Shown: positions 1 to 10,719 of the stretch, one piece after another | Position numbering within the stretch: the first letter of the stretch is position 1 | Layout of the letters: each line of letters starts with the position of its first letter | Source of the DNA: Ceratopteris richardii | Lineage: Eukaryota > Streptophyta > Polypodiopsida > Polypodiales > Pteridaceae | Assembly (NCBI GenBank): GCA_020310875.1 | Contig: CM035407.1 | Location: 200,078,325-200,142,324, forward strand | Direction: 5' to 3' | Length of the DNA: 64,000 nucleotides | Notes under the pieces: model-generated | What the model was told of the DNA's origin: nothing | Databases searched by the model: none | What the model saw: the letters and a program-made list of their open reading frames with translations, nothing else | Program-made: the position numbers and the translations under genes

Positions 1-1061
1 TATGTTCTGCATTTCCTGAATATATTTTCTAAATCTTCCAAATGATCCTGTCTTTTTAATGAAAAAGTACAAAGATCATCCACATAAATTTCCATTATAT
101 TCCTCAGGAATTCTTTGAAGATATGACACATCAATCTTTGAAAAGTTGTTGGGGCATTAGTTAACCCAAAGGGCATAACCCTAAAAGCATAAATTCCCCA
201 TTCTGTGGAAAAGGCAGTTTTATGTTGGTCTTCCAAAGCTATGGGTACCTAATTGTATCCTGAAAATCCATCCAAAAAACTATAAACCTCCTTTCTTGCA
301 ACTCTTTCCAAAAGATGGTCTGTTATAGGTAATGGATAGCTATCCCTTATAGTTGCAGCATTCACTTTTTTCAAGTTAATGCATACCCTGAGTTTTCCAT
401 TCTTTTTTGGTACTACAACTATAGGAGATATCCATTCTGTATACTCAATCTCATAGATTAAATTGGCAGCCAACAGCTTGTCAATTTCTTCCTTTACTTT
501 AGCAGAGTATTTATCATTGAATGTGTAGTGTCTTTGTTTGCTAGGCTTTGCATCAGGTGTAATAGGAATTTTATGCTCACAGATTTTAGGGTCAATTCCT
601 TTCAAATCCTTGTAGCTGTAAGCAAACACATCCCTATAGTTTCTAGCCAAATTTCTTAATGCTTCCTCCTCTTGATTTGTCATGTCATCAGCTATTAGAA
701 TATGTCTTTCTTCCCCCTCTTCCTGGGTGATCATTACCTTCTTAGTTTGTTCTTCATTGTCATATGCCTCCCCTCTTTTCTTTTCTCTTTTTGGTTTCAT
801 TTTTAGAAGTAGTCTATCTTCTACTTCATAAGTCTTGAAATTTGTAGGTACATCAAACTGTTGATCCTTGTTTGTCATTTTCTCATTTTTTCCATCCTCT
901 TGGTCTTTTTCTATTTCCTTGTGTTTGTTTTTTCTATATTTGCCTGAGATTTTGACTTTTATTGCATCTGTAGCTTTTACCTCTTCCAAATATTGTGTTT
1001 TACCATTTTTCAATATCATTTCTTCTTCTTGGTCCTCTTCTGTTTTTGATACCTTTATCAT
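1..1061 (-). pseudogene. pol: Reverse transcriptase N-terminal half, Athila-like gypsy pol
   Basis: This part of pol encodes the RNA-dependent DNA polymerase that copies element RNA into cDNA. The open part (1061 to 249) has an acidic/basic linker, then RT motifs: WISPIVVVPKKNGKLRVCI, the NAATIRDSYPLPITDHLLER block and FLDGFSGYN. A stop near 249 interrupts the frame; beyond it the same frame continues with VMPFGLTNAP (about 165-185) and the catalytic box IYVDDL (about 70-95), in which both aspartates are kept. The rest of pol lies outside the window. The 156 bases between this ORF and the protease also look like decayed pol. Family assignment is good; activity is excluded by the stop. Confidence 0.9.
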
Positions 1062-1217
1062 TTATATTCCTATGTGAAAGACATCATATCCTTCTTCATT
1101 TTGGAATTCCACTCCCACATACTCATCCTTGGCTAGACCCATGGTAGCCAAAATCTGGTTCCAACCATAAGGCTCAAATTCTTCATCTTTGAATTTTTGT
1201 GGTATGTAGCTCTCATC

Positions 1218-1940
1218 CTATAATTTTCTCCCTTCTACACAATCTTCTTTTCTTAATATTCTTTTTCTATTTGTAAGGTTTCTTATCACATTGCACTTCC
1301 ATAGTGATGATTCTGTTTCATTCTGATCTTCAATCTCTGATTCTTCACTTAAATCTTGATTTTGATGGATTTTGAACCATTCTTGAGGGGACATGTCACA
1401 ATATTGACCATTTCTTAGATTTACTCTGGTTATCCTTCCTTTGCTTTGAAGATATAAGCAATCATTTCCCCAATCTTGTACAATTTGCATTTGTCTCATA
1501 AATGGTCTTCCTAGGATGATTTCATATGAAGTGGATTGTGGGAATTCACCAATGGCAAAAGTATGCTCTATTTCCATTCCACATATCTCCACAATCACCT
1601 TTTCCCATATTCCTAAGGGTTTTTCTATGTGTCCGTCTGCAAGTTGTAATCTCATTTTAGTGGGTACTAATTCACTTTTTCCCCATCTTTCCCAAGTTTG
1701 CTTAGTCATGATAGCCACGCCTGATCCACTATCCAATATAGCTTTGGCATGATTTTTACCAAATTTTATTCTTAGAGTTGAGTTTCCTTCTTCTCCTTCA
1801 CAATATCCTCCTATTTTATCAATAGAAATGTACAACAACTCCTCCAATCCTTGTTGCTGTGGATCAAAATTCTCTGATTTTGCTTCCCACTTTTTCATAT
1901 TGAGTCGCAAGTGAGGATTCTGTTTTACCAATTCTTCCAT
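1218..1940 (-). pseudogene. Retropepsin-like aspartic protease domain
   Basis: The 240-residue frame contains the flap-type aspartic protease that cleaves the Gag-Pol polyprotein. The catalytic triplet is visible as AILDSGSGVAIM (about residues 67-78), and the C-terminal hydrophobic-Gly motif as EIILGRPFM (about 140-148). Upstream is a charged linker resembling the gag-protease junction, downstream a Glu-rich tail leading to RT. It lies between gag (2091-4294) and RT (1-1061) on the same strand, which is the normal order. The domain itself looks intact, but the polyprotein frame is broken on both sides, so it is a fragment of a dead polyprotein rather than a gene. Confidence 0.88.
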
Positions 1941-2090
1941 TGTGATGTGGTATAAAATTGTACATTGTTTGTCTATATTGATTTGGAAGGTTATTTGTGC
2001 ATTCTCTTCCAGATCAAGAGTTTTCCTTGTTTCTATTGCATTTGTTTCCCCAGCTGTTGTTGGACAATTGTCAAGTTCCCTTATTTTAAG

Positions 2091-4294
2091 TTATGTTTCT
2101 TGTATGATTTGTTTGCATCTTTGCATTCTTTCATGCTCTAAATCTGGCATAGGGTAGACCATTACATGGTCTGTGGGACTTGGTCCCTCTTGAATTCTTC
2201 CCTTATATGCTTTTATCAAGGTTTCCAAACTTTGTGAATTTTTTGCCTCTTGTTGAGTTGGTTTATTCTGAGGTTGACTATTGTTTGACTGTTCTATAAT
2301 CTCTTCTTCCAAATTTTTTCCATTTCTCATTTTTTTCTCCCATCTCCCTTTTTGTCTATTTTTCTTTTCCTTTGGAAATGAATTCTTCTTTTGTTCCTTA
2401 GTTGTTTCTTGTTGTTTAGCTTGTGCTCTTGTTATAGCATTTATATTTACTTGATCTTGGTCACTCAATTCTTCTTGCTCCATTATGTTCACTGTTTTTA
2501 ATGGTATGTTATTAGATGTGTTCTGTTGTTTTTGAGGGTTTCTTGGACAATCCTTTATTAGATGTTCCCTGCCACAATCCTTGCAATAAGCTCCTTCTAT
2601 CCTTAGTGTAGGAGGTTGTGGACCGTCTCTAATGAAATGTACTCCCCCACATCTATAACAATTTATCTTTTGACTCCCTTTGAACTGAGGTTTCTGACTG
2701 GACATATAATTATTGGTTATGTACATGAATGTGACAGTATCCATTTCAATTCTCCCATTTCCCAAATCTAGGGCTTGCAGTTCTGGTTCTCTGAGCTCAT
2801 ATCCTTCCGACTCTTCCTGATTTCCTTCATTCCAATAATAATCTTCTCTGTATGGTGATCTTAGTCTTGAGCTTTCTTCTTCTATTGGTGTGTATTTGAC
2901 TGGTACCACATTTGTTGGTAATGGTGGTTGTTGCCCAAGTACCGGTCTTGGTTGCTCACCAAATCCAGATTCTCTTTGGTTCACATATTCTCTTTCCTTA
3001 ATGGGTTGTTTATTGTAAAAGCATTCTTCTCTGGTATGATTTGTCCATTTTCTTTCTAGTGTACAGTATTTGAGTGTTTTCCTACCTTGCAAATGTTGTG
3101 GTTTTTTATATGGGAATTGTTGTACCAAATGATTTTCTCCACAGTTATAGCATTTCTTATTTGTAGCTATCCTGGTGTTTATCAGGTTTGTTTTCGTGCT
3201 AACTTCTAGGGCTTTGGCAATTGCCTGTGCTAATTCTTCTGTTGGTGGGATTTTATCTTCATTTGTTCTAGGTTGATCAAATGCTAATAGATCTTGTCCC
3301 CGGTTATCCTCTTAACACATGCTCCTAGGTCTGGGCACCTTCTATAATACACCAAGGTTCTTAATTGAGCACTTCTCAATCCTTCTATGAATAAAGATAC
3401 TTGTCTTGCCATGGATGGTACCTCCTCTCTAGGACATCTGTCAATATATTGCTTGAACCTCCTAGCTGCCTCTCCCAGTTTTTGAGAATTCCCCTATGAA
3501 GGCTTCTAGGAAAGATTCAATATCCAGATACATTTCCTTTCTCAAGGGAATGAACCAAGATAGTGCAGGTCCAGTTAGGGTTAGACCAAATGATTCAAAT
3601 TGCACTTTATAATCCTCAACTTCTTCTGCTCTAATTAATTGTCTAAATTCTGCAGCATGAGCATGAGGATCAGAATATCCTTCATATTGATTCTTCATAC
3701 ATTTGGCTACTTGATAGGGCCTAAGCATTCTTCCCTGATTTTTCCACTGATGTCTCCTTCTAAATGGAAAATCATTAAGTCCTTCTACTTCTTTTTCAAA
3801 AGGGTATGGGGAAGTATGTATTCTCCTCCCTTGTTGTTTTCACTATTATTGTGAGTTTCATGTTGTCTTGGCAAGTCTGGTTGCCCTAGGTTTTGTTCCC
3901 AAGGTCTCTTGTCTGCACATTGCCCTAAGTCATTAGAATTTTCTGGGTCCTGTGAGAAGATGTATACACATCCCTGTCTATCCTCATATCTGCCATCCTT
4001 GAATTGTGCTACTGGTGTTATATTCAGGGGAACTTCTAAGTTTCTTGATCTAATGACAAACTTATGCATCCCATCCTGATATACATAGGTTCCAAACCTA
4101 TTTGTGTACATATATTTAAGAATATTTATGTAATCACCAGTTTCAGAAGATTCATTGGTTTCATTTAAATTTTCCATATTATTTTCTTGCCCAAAATCTT
4201 TTTCTTGTAGTTCTCCTATCAGTGGTTCTATCTCCTTCCTTCCTAGATCTTGTTTAGAAGGTGTACACAATTTATTACCAGATCTAAGAATCAT
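2091..4294 (-). pseudogene. gag: gag polyprotein, copy 1 (frameshifted, with a deletion)
   Basis: Gag forms the virus-like particle and binds element RNA. The start is the ATG at 4294 (protein begins MILRSGNK), just after the hairpin array. The first frame (4294-3785) is the N-terminal part; 3728-3462 holds the capsid core (EFRQLIRAEEVEDY, LTGPALSWFIPLRKEM). Compared with copy 2, about 60 bases are missing near 3478, which breaks the frame. The nucleocapsid part (3160-2091) has three CCHC-type knuckles: CYNCGENHLVQQF (last Cys lost), CYRCGGVHFIRDG (last Cys lost) and the intact YCKDCGREHLIKDC. A basic Lys-rich tail follows. Copy 2 shows the intact version of the second knuckle. Confidence 0.88.
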
Positions 4295-4318
4295 TCAACT
4301 AATTCATGATTCTGTAAA

Positions 4319-4894
4319 GAGAGTCGTGTTTTTCACGATTCTATGGAGAGAATCGTGTTTTTCACGATTCTGAGGAGAGAATCGTGTTTTTCGTGATTCT
4401 GAGGTGAGAATCATGTTTTTCAAGATTCTGAGATGAGAATCGTGTTTTTCACAATTCTAAGGTGAGAATCGTGTTTTTCATGATTTTGTGGTGAGAATTG
4501 TGTTTTTCATGATTCTGAGATGAGGTGTTTTTCACGATTCTGAGGTGAGAATCGTGTTTCTCACGATTCTGAGGTGAGAATCGTGTTTTTCACCATTCTG
4601 TGGAGAGAATCGTGTTTTTCACGATTCTGAAGTGAGAATCGTGTTTTTCACGATTCTAAGGTGAGAATCGTGTTTCTCACGATTCTGAGGTGAGAATCGT
4701 GTTTTTCATGATTCTGTGGAGAGAATCGTGTTTTTCACGATTCTGAGGTGAGAATCGTGTTTTTCACGATTCTGTGGAGAGAATCGTGTTTTTCACGATT
4801 CTGAAGTGAGAATCGTGTTTTTCACGATTCTGTGGAGAGAATCGTGTTTTTCACGATTTTGTGGAGGGAATCGTGTTTTTCATGATTCTGTTCC
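4319..4894. repeat. Tandem array of 29-bp hairpin units, copy 1 (about 20 units)
   Basis: About twenty units of 29 bp (one shortened to 25) run head to tail directly upstream of the gag ATG. Each unit carries an inverted repeat: arm AGAATCGTG, loop TTTTT, arm CACGATTCT. The spacer between hairpins is of the CTGAGGTG or CTGTGGAG type. Units differ mostly by C/T and G/A changes at the CpG positions. The array is part of the element leader, between PBS and gag. Copy 2 has a corresponding array at 40935-41346 with a different spacer. Confidence 0.95.
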
Positions 4895-6683
4895 CAGACA
4901 ATCGTGATTGCTCACAATTGTTTGTAACACTATTTTCTTATGAAAATCGTGCTCTGGGAATCGTGATTTTGTGTTTTATTTCAGAGAATCGCGATTTTGT
5001 ATTTGACTACAGAATCACGATTCTGTGCAATTTCGGAAATTTTTGAAGTTCTTCATTTTTAAGCTCTTATTCTTCCAAAAGAATCGCCTTGTTACAATTT
5101 TAACATGCAATAAAAAGAGGTTTTCAAAATTATTATTTCTTTCTTAGTAAAACTCAAAATTCTAAAAGTCGTGATTCCGTGATTCTACTATTTTGTGTGT
5201 TTTTTTGCTTTAGTCATCATATGAAACTTTGAAGAAATGAAAAAATTTTATTGAGAATTCCTTACCTTGCTTGCTTGATCAAAAAATCTCCAAAAGCTTG
5301 TGGATGCAGGAAATCGTGATTCCGTCCAACTCTCTCTCTCTCTCTCACTCAAATGAGATTTTTTCTGAGATTCCAAGGTTTTATAGACTTCACACAATCG
5401 TGATTTTGTGCAATTTTCTCAAGATTTTTACTTTTTACTTGTTCAACTTTTATTCTTCACCAGTTTTATGATTTCAATTCACAATCCTTAACTTTTCATC
5501 ACAAGCCACTCCCTTTATCCCACTGATGAAGATCGCGATTCTGTACCTAATTTTCAATTTTGCTCACTTGATGCTCAATTCTCACCAATATTTTGAAATT
5601 TGATTTTCTTACTTACCCACTTTATGAAAATCTCTTACAACCCCTTACCTCAATACCCAAATGTGCAAAAAATATTCAAATTCTTTTTCTTACAGAAAAT
5701 CGCGAACCTGTGCAGAGAATCGTGTTTTTTCTGAACTTCCTGTTTTTGCAGTTTTTGGTTTTCCTTTCCACTTGGTTCCCTTCAATGCTTTTTACCAACT
5801 CCAAATCACTTGTCACCTGCAATTATACACCATCAACAAAAATTAGCAATCCTTGTGAAGACAATCGTGTTTTTTTGAATTTCAAGTTTTTTTTTTTTAG
5901 TTTTTAGCTTTCCTTTCCACTTGATCCCCTTCACTCTTAACAACAACACTCCAGTCCAACTTTCTAAGGAAATAAAGAAATTTGTTTGAAAATTTTTAAT
6001 GGATTTTTTGAATTTTTTTAGTATTTAACCCTAAATCAAGGTGAACACTTCACTTAGGGTTTCTTGTTTAAAGATCCATTGATCCTGTGTTTCGTGATTG
6101 GTTATACTCCTTTATGCTTTGCTATCTAGTCAGTTTATGAGAAAAACTTCCCTAAGAAAAATGTGCTAAGAAGTGAAATTATCAACTCATGCAAAGATAA
6201 ACTCAAACTTTTTTCTTTCTTTTCAAGATGCTAATAAACCTTTTCTCAAGATTGTTGCTTTGCCTTGGCTAAACAAATGGATCTTATCTACTTGCATATA
6301 GCTACTTTACTTGACTTTCCTCAATGCAATCATGTCATCTATCCCAAGATCAACAATTTTGCTTGGTACTTGGTCAAAAAGCAGTCTACAAATGCAAAGA
6401 TAGACACATTTTACCTTATCTTTAGCTATCGTGATTCAGTTTTTCACACACCTGCACTTTACTCTCAAAAATGATATGAGCAACTATCAATTTGCAAGAA
6501 TTTCATCACTTCTTTATCTCAAAAGGTTATCTCTTGCTTCCTTTTCCCAAAAGACAAACAAAGAAACCTACCTTTTCATGTTTCCTTTTCTTGATTAAAG
6601 AGTATTACCTTTTCCAAGTTTTCAATACCATCAACAATGGAAGATCTAGCAAGGTCCAACTTCAATGAAGCTTTTGCTTTGCT
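4895..6683 (-). other. Leader (5' untranslated region) of gypsy copy 1
   Basis: About 1.8 kb between the hairpin array and the PBS holds no credible coding region on either strand; the open frames are short and low-complexity. It is AT-rich and carries scattered single copies of a motif AATCGYGATT followed by T/C-TGTG: for example near 4905, 4955, 4985, 5020, 5165, 5312, 5397, 5530, 5700 and 6427. A short CT microsatellite lies near 5330. The same layout recurs in copy 2 (41347-42971), which shows that this is an element leader and not host DNA. Confidence 0.8.
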
Positions 6684-6701
6684 TCCCCGGCAACGGCACC
6701 A
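6684..6701 (-). other. Primer-binding site, tRNA-Asp type
   Basis: On the minus strand this reads TGGTGCCGTTGCCGGGGA, complementary with one mismatch to the 3' end of plant tRNA-Asp (…CCCCGGCAACGGCGCCA). It lies 5 bases inside the LTR end, as expected for the minus-strand DNA primer site, and fixes the element's orientation. Confidence 0.92.
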
Positions 6702-6706
6702 AAAAA

Positions 6707-7524
6707 TGTTTGTTGTTACCCTTTGGAGTTGTCCTCTCCAATCATTTTAGCATAAAGAATCAACAATACATCTTATATTTGTCAATCCGGGAAGTATACA
6801 AGAGACCACAGCCCCTTCTAGATGATGGAATCCAAGAAATAAGAGGAAAATGACTAGATTTTTGAGAAATGATGAAGATGAAGAGCAATTTCTAGGATTT
6901 TGATTATCTTGAGCAATACTACATCATTTCCAATTATCTTGGTGCCTAAAGTGTGTTATTTTCTCAGCAGACCACAATTATGAAGTCAAATCTCAAAAAT
7001 GATACATGTAACCTTCAGATGAGACAATCGTGATTTTGTGAAAATTGACGGTTTCCATCTCTAGCACTATTCTTCAACAATTTCTTACTCAACACATCAA
7101 GAATCATCTCTCTTCATACTCATTCATCAGAAATACACCATAGAAGCTTGCAAATTCCATGGATACACAAAGAATAGACTCACAAATCAAAGAAAATCAC
7201 ATAAAAGGAAGAATCACGATTTTTTGCAAGAAAATCTTCTCATTACTTGGATAGCACAAAATACAATCAACGAACCCTCTCAAAATAGAGGAAATTATCT
7301 TTTATACATTTTCAAGTGTCCCTTTTCACACTTGAATTTTGGTCCTTTTCCTTTCTAATCTAAAAATATGCTATCTAAGAGTTTCCAAAAATTCTAGAAA
7401 AATTACATATGATTCTATTTACATGAGGAAGACTCTTCCTCATTTTTACATCATTTGCATAAATATTTCTACAATTTTTTATCATTTTACAAATATTCCT
7501 CTTCAAAAAATGCTTCTTCTAACA
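6707..7524 (-). repeat. 5' LTR of gypsy copy 1
   Basis: On the minus strand the LTR begins TGTTAGAAGAAG and ends AACAACAAACA, so TGTT...AACA ends, 818 bp. It is immediately followed by the PBS. It matches the two LTRs of copy 2 (42995-43703 and 43713-44517) along its length. It contains two AATCGYGATT-type motifs near 7025 and 7212. Right of it (7525) the sequence switches to the integrase tail of a plus-strand element. Confidence 0.92.
7297..7310 (-). promoter_or_regulatory. Probable LTR TATA box
   Basis: The minus strand reads AATGTATAAAAG within the LTR; copy 2 has TGTATATAAG at the matching place (about 43469 and 44309). Conserved TATA-like position in three LTRs supports this as the core promoter; transcription is not demonstrated. 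Confidence 0.55.
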
Positions 7525-7745
7525 ACCCCTGTCTTTACGGTTGGCCAACTTGTTTTATTCTATAATGCTCAAGCCAACATATCTGCCAGAAAATTTAAGT
7601 TACGGTGGTTCGGCCCATACTGAATTGTTGAACAAGTGGAACTAGCAACTTTTCGGTTGGTGACCTTAACAGGTGTTCTCCTGCCAAAAGTGATTAATGG
7701 TTCTAAGCTTCGCCCATATCACCAGCCATCTGATAACCTATGACG
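7525..7745 (+). pseudogene. pol: Ty3/gypsy integrase C-terminal (GPY/F-type) end, interrupted by gypsy copy 1
   Basis: The plus-strand translation gives VGQLVLFYNAQANISARKF, then LRWFGPY, a stop, then FRLVTLTGVLLPKVINGSKL and RPYHQ before the pol stop. This is the chromatin/DNA-binding tail of gypsy integrase with its GPY/F motif. The upstream pol was separated when the minus-strand element 1-7524 inserted. The fragment matters because it shows that the ORF starting at 8048 lies directly behind pol in the same element and orientation, about 300 bases downstream. A single in-frame stop marks it as a pseudogene. Confidence 0.85.
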
Positions 7746-8047
7746 TGTACTTAGTATTTTTTGAGTGTCACTTGTTTTTCTTTTTATTCCCATATTTCGG
7801 TTAACCACTGATCGTAATCTTCTCGTTTTGGTATCTAATTATGATTAATCGCCGCCCTGTGTTACTGTTTCTGTTCACGCATGCATGCTGTAATTATGAA
7901 GGATATCTCTCCAATACGGTGCTATGATTAGGTTTTTGCCGACTAATGTTTCCCATGCTCTATTTAATCTTGTTTTTTTCTACTGATAGTGTTTGTGTGA
8001 TTGTGCGCTCTTTGTATCCTATGCTTTCGTGTTTACTTGTGCACGCC

Positions 8048-10180
8048 ATGGAAGCTCTCGCTAATGTAGATACCTTTTGTGCAGGTCTCACTCCAGAAGT
8101 GAGTGAGTATTTGCGCACTCGTGGTCTATTGGCCTTCGCTAAATTGCCCTGGCATTCAGTGGAGTGTTATCCATTCCACACGCAGATTATTTATGCTATT
8201 GCCGCCACACCTACTACAGAGCATTGTTGGCCAATTACCTGTTTAAACCCTCGTGTAGTCATTACTTTAGCCACATTTGCTGAAGGCTTTCAACTCCCTC
8301 AGGAAGGATTGGAGAATGGTCCACTCCTTCCTATTGCCACCATGAAGGAACTATTCCCCCGGCACTCATCTAATGATTATGCCATTCTTTGCAAACCCCA
8401 ACCAGAGCACACTGCTCTACAATTCCTGCTCGCCATACTCAATCTACAAAAATGCACATATGGCATTTTCACACCCTTTTTATTCCACGATAGATACCGC
8501 TTCCCGTGAGCCTGTAAATTTCACATCCTTCTTTTTCTGGCGCATTCACCATGAATGTGTAGCGGTTATGAAACAAATCGCTAAGAGTGACCTCCCTCGT
8601 TCCCGTTTACCCCATATCCTCACTTTCCTCTTTCCAATGATCCAAGCCGTGCAACCTCCTCCAACCGCTCCCTTCTTGTTACATGAAGAATCTACTCAAA
8701 TGCTCGAGGACAAGGATGATGAAAATGAAGACCTGCTTCAACTATTTCACCGAAAACGCAGATGTGTTAGCCCCTCTGAAAGTCAGGTGCAGGGATCCAC
8801 TGCCGGTCATGAAACTGAAGTCTTCCACGACACTGCCACATCTCTTCATGTCGAATCATCCGTTCCCTCGTCTCCACTCAACTAGCAGGAACATGGTGCA
8901 TGCATGGAAGAATCCGAAGAAGTCTCTTCTCGGGCGGACTCTCATCAGAAGGATGAGGAAACTGTGAAGGAGATCGTCGCTGAAATCATAACGGAAGTAA
9001 TTGCTAATGTTGAGGCCGTGATCGAAAGGGCTAAGGCGACAAGTCAGAATGTGACCGAAATAGTCCTAGTGCAGAATAATCTTATCCACCTTCCTCCGCC
9101 AATTAACCCTGCTGAGCCTGTTGCAGTACATCCTAGTGCAATCTCCAATGTAATTCCCGACGCACCCACTCCTCCATCCTCTTCTCCCGATTACTCTCCA
9201 CCACCCTCTCCTCAATTGTTCTCAGCCTCTTCATCCCAACAACTTCCTGCTATTCCTCCTCCGACCATTATGTTCAGCGAATTAGAATCTATGGGTCGCC
9301 TCCTGATCCAGTTTTCTCAGCAATCACCTCTTCAAATGAAGCTTGCAACCAAGAATATCGAGCAGGAATTGCAAGGCAAAGTCGATTTGCTAGAAGCGGA
9401 TATTGCCCCATTACAGGAAGAAGCCAATGCAGTCAAAGCAGAGAACCATGCTCTGCAGGTTCAGCTTCAACAACGTCAAGCACGGATAGCAGAGCAGGAC
9501 AACCTGATTTCCCAACGAGATGCTGCTCTTGCTGCGTTGAATGAAAAGAATGTTCTTTTAGACGCTTGCGATGTAGAAAACAACCAGTTAAAACAATTGG
9601 TGCAGGAAGACGATGCTCGAATTGCTCTAGGCAATTTACTGGAAGAAATGCATGAAGATCTTGCATAAGTGACACAAACAGGACAAGAAATGGCAGACTT
9701 GGTCATGCATAACACTGAAGAATTAAAGACAATGTCCGCCAAACTTCACCAGAAGTGTCTGACTTGGATGCACAGACAATCCGGATGATTCAGTTAAAGA
9801 AAGAGTTGGAAGCTGTTATGAAAGAAAGGGATGCGTATTATAAAACCATCCAATATCAAGCTCAGGAACTGGAACGCTGAGAAAAGCAGCTAGGTGTTCA
9901 AGCGGATAGATTGTCTAGAATTGATGCCCAAATTGCTGATATGAAGCTGAGCAGAGATGTTGTGTTAGCCAAGGAATTCTATTTACAGGAAGCATTTTTG
10001 CAGACACAGACAGATTTACTGATGAGTCAAGTTATTGCGGCTAGTTCGGTGAGAATAGACGCACAACTGGTTGAGCCAAAAACTTTGAAGATTATGCTGG
10101 ATTCTTTAAAGCAAAAAATCACGAGAACCTTTAAACTAGCTAGAACCGTGTACATACAAGGCATAGTTGATGAGCCTTAG
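8048..10180 (+). pseudogene. Extra ORF downstream of gypsy pol: globular domain, Pro/Ser-rich linker, coiled coil (unknown family)
   Basis: I do not recognise this protein. It starts at the ATG at 8048 (MEALANVDTFC...). Residues 1-150 look globular (PEVSEYLRTRGLLAFAKLPW, CLNPRVVITLATFAEGF, TMKELFPRHSSND). A frameshift near 8500 leads into a second frame (8510-8883) with WRIHHECVAVMKQIAKSDL and an acidic stretch; one stop at 8883 separates it from the continuation 8904-9668. That part has a Pro/Ser-rich linker (about 9085-9260) and then a long heptad-rich coiled coil (9330-9660). A third frame (9911-10180) adds more coiled coil. No signal peptide or clear membrane segment is seen, so it does not look like an envelope gene. 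The base composition is visibly richer in C and G than its neighbours. Two other elements in the window have a similar arrangement (34481-36470, 56180-61740). Confidence 0.7.
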
Positions 10181-10189
10181 TTCTATTTT

Positions 10190-10710
10190 TCTTTGCGGGT
10201 TCGAGTCCACCGTGCGTGCTAGTGTTAGGTTGTCGGAATGGATTGTATTTTTATTTGTCATATATCGCACCGAAAAGGCGTAGCGAATAGTTGTAACTTT
10301 TTATCCATTAGTGAAAGGGCATTACGGTGTTCTTCGGCGAGAGACGAGATCGCCAGACTATCTGTCTGGGCGACCATGCTCAGACGTTGTGTTGCAGATT
10401 TGCAGATATCTTGAGTATTGTTATTCTATTCTTGCTGAATTGCAGTGATTCATTATTAACATAGTAACATTGTCTTAACATTAATAAGTCTGTGCGACAT
10501 TGTGATTGTTAATTCGCGCACTAATGTACTGTGTACCGATCAAGAACCCGAAACGAGATTAAAAGTGACTTGTCGGAAGTGCTTTTAACACAATGGTGTG
10601 AAGTGACTAAGATCACTATTTGGGAAATATTGTGTCATGAAAAATTATAGGGCCTATTTTCCGGATCTGCGTTGACTGCTTTGCCTACTTGGTCCTTCTC
10701 TTTGTTCTGA
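10190..10710 (+). repeat. Possible 3' LTR of the plus-strand gypsy element
   Basis: No coding region. The stretch follows the extra ORF and contains a short hairpin, CCAGAC-TATCT-GTCTGG near 10353-10369, that also occurs (arms identical, loop different) in the LTR-like block at 56740-57900. LTR ends could not be fixed, so this call is tentative. Confidence 0.35.
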
Positions 10711-10719
10711 ATCTCTTCG

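Larger units (their letters stand above)
1..7524 (-). mobile_element. Athila-like Ty3/gypsy LTR retrotransposon, copy 1 (3' part outside window)
   Basis: Reading right to left on the minus strand, the element shows a 5' LTR (6707-7524), a tRNA-Asp-type primer-binding site, a 2.4 kb leader with a 29-bp hairpin array, gag with three zinc knuckles, an aspartic protease and the start of reverse transcriptase, which runs off the window at base 1. The order gag-protease-RT is usual for Ty3/gypsy, and the tRNA-Asp primer with a long leader is known from the Athila/Tat branch. Several stops and at least one deletion interrupt the coding part, so this copy is dead. It is inserted in the integrase tail of a plus-strand gypsy element that resumes at 7525. 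A sister copy lies at 38600-44517. Confidence 0.9.

Noticed and set aside
4319..4894. CRISPR-like array because of 29-bp palindromic repeats
   Set aside because: Units are contiguous with no unique spacers, and they lie in the leader of a plant retrotransposon.
5593..5907. Phe/Leu-rich open frames in the copy 1 leader
   Set aside because: Low-complexity translations of T-rich DNA, with no matching frame in the copy 2 leader.
8048..10180. Envelope-like gene after gypsy pol
   Set aside because: No signal peptide, transmembrane segment or coiled-coil-plus-fusion layout typical of env-like proteins; described as an unknown extra ORF instead.
10196..10215. GGGTTCGAGTCC looks like a tRNA T-arm / B box
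   Set aside because: No A box, anticodon arm or acceptor pairing upstream; chance or LTR sequence.
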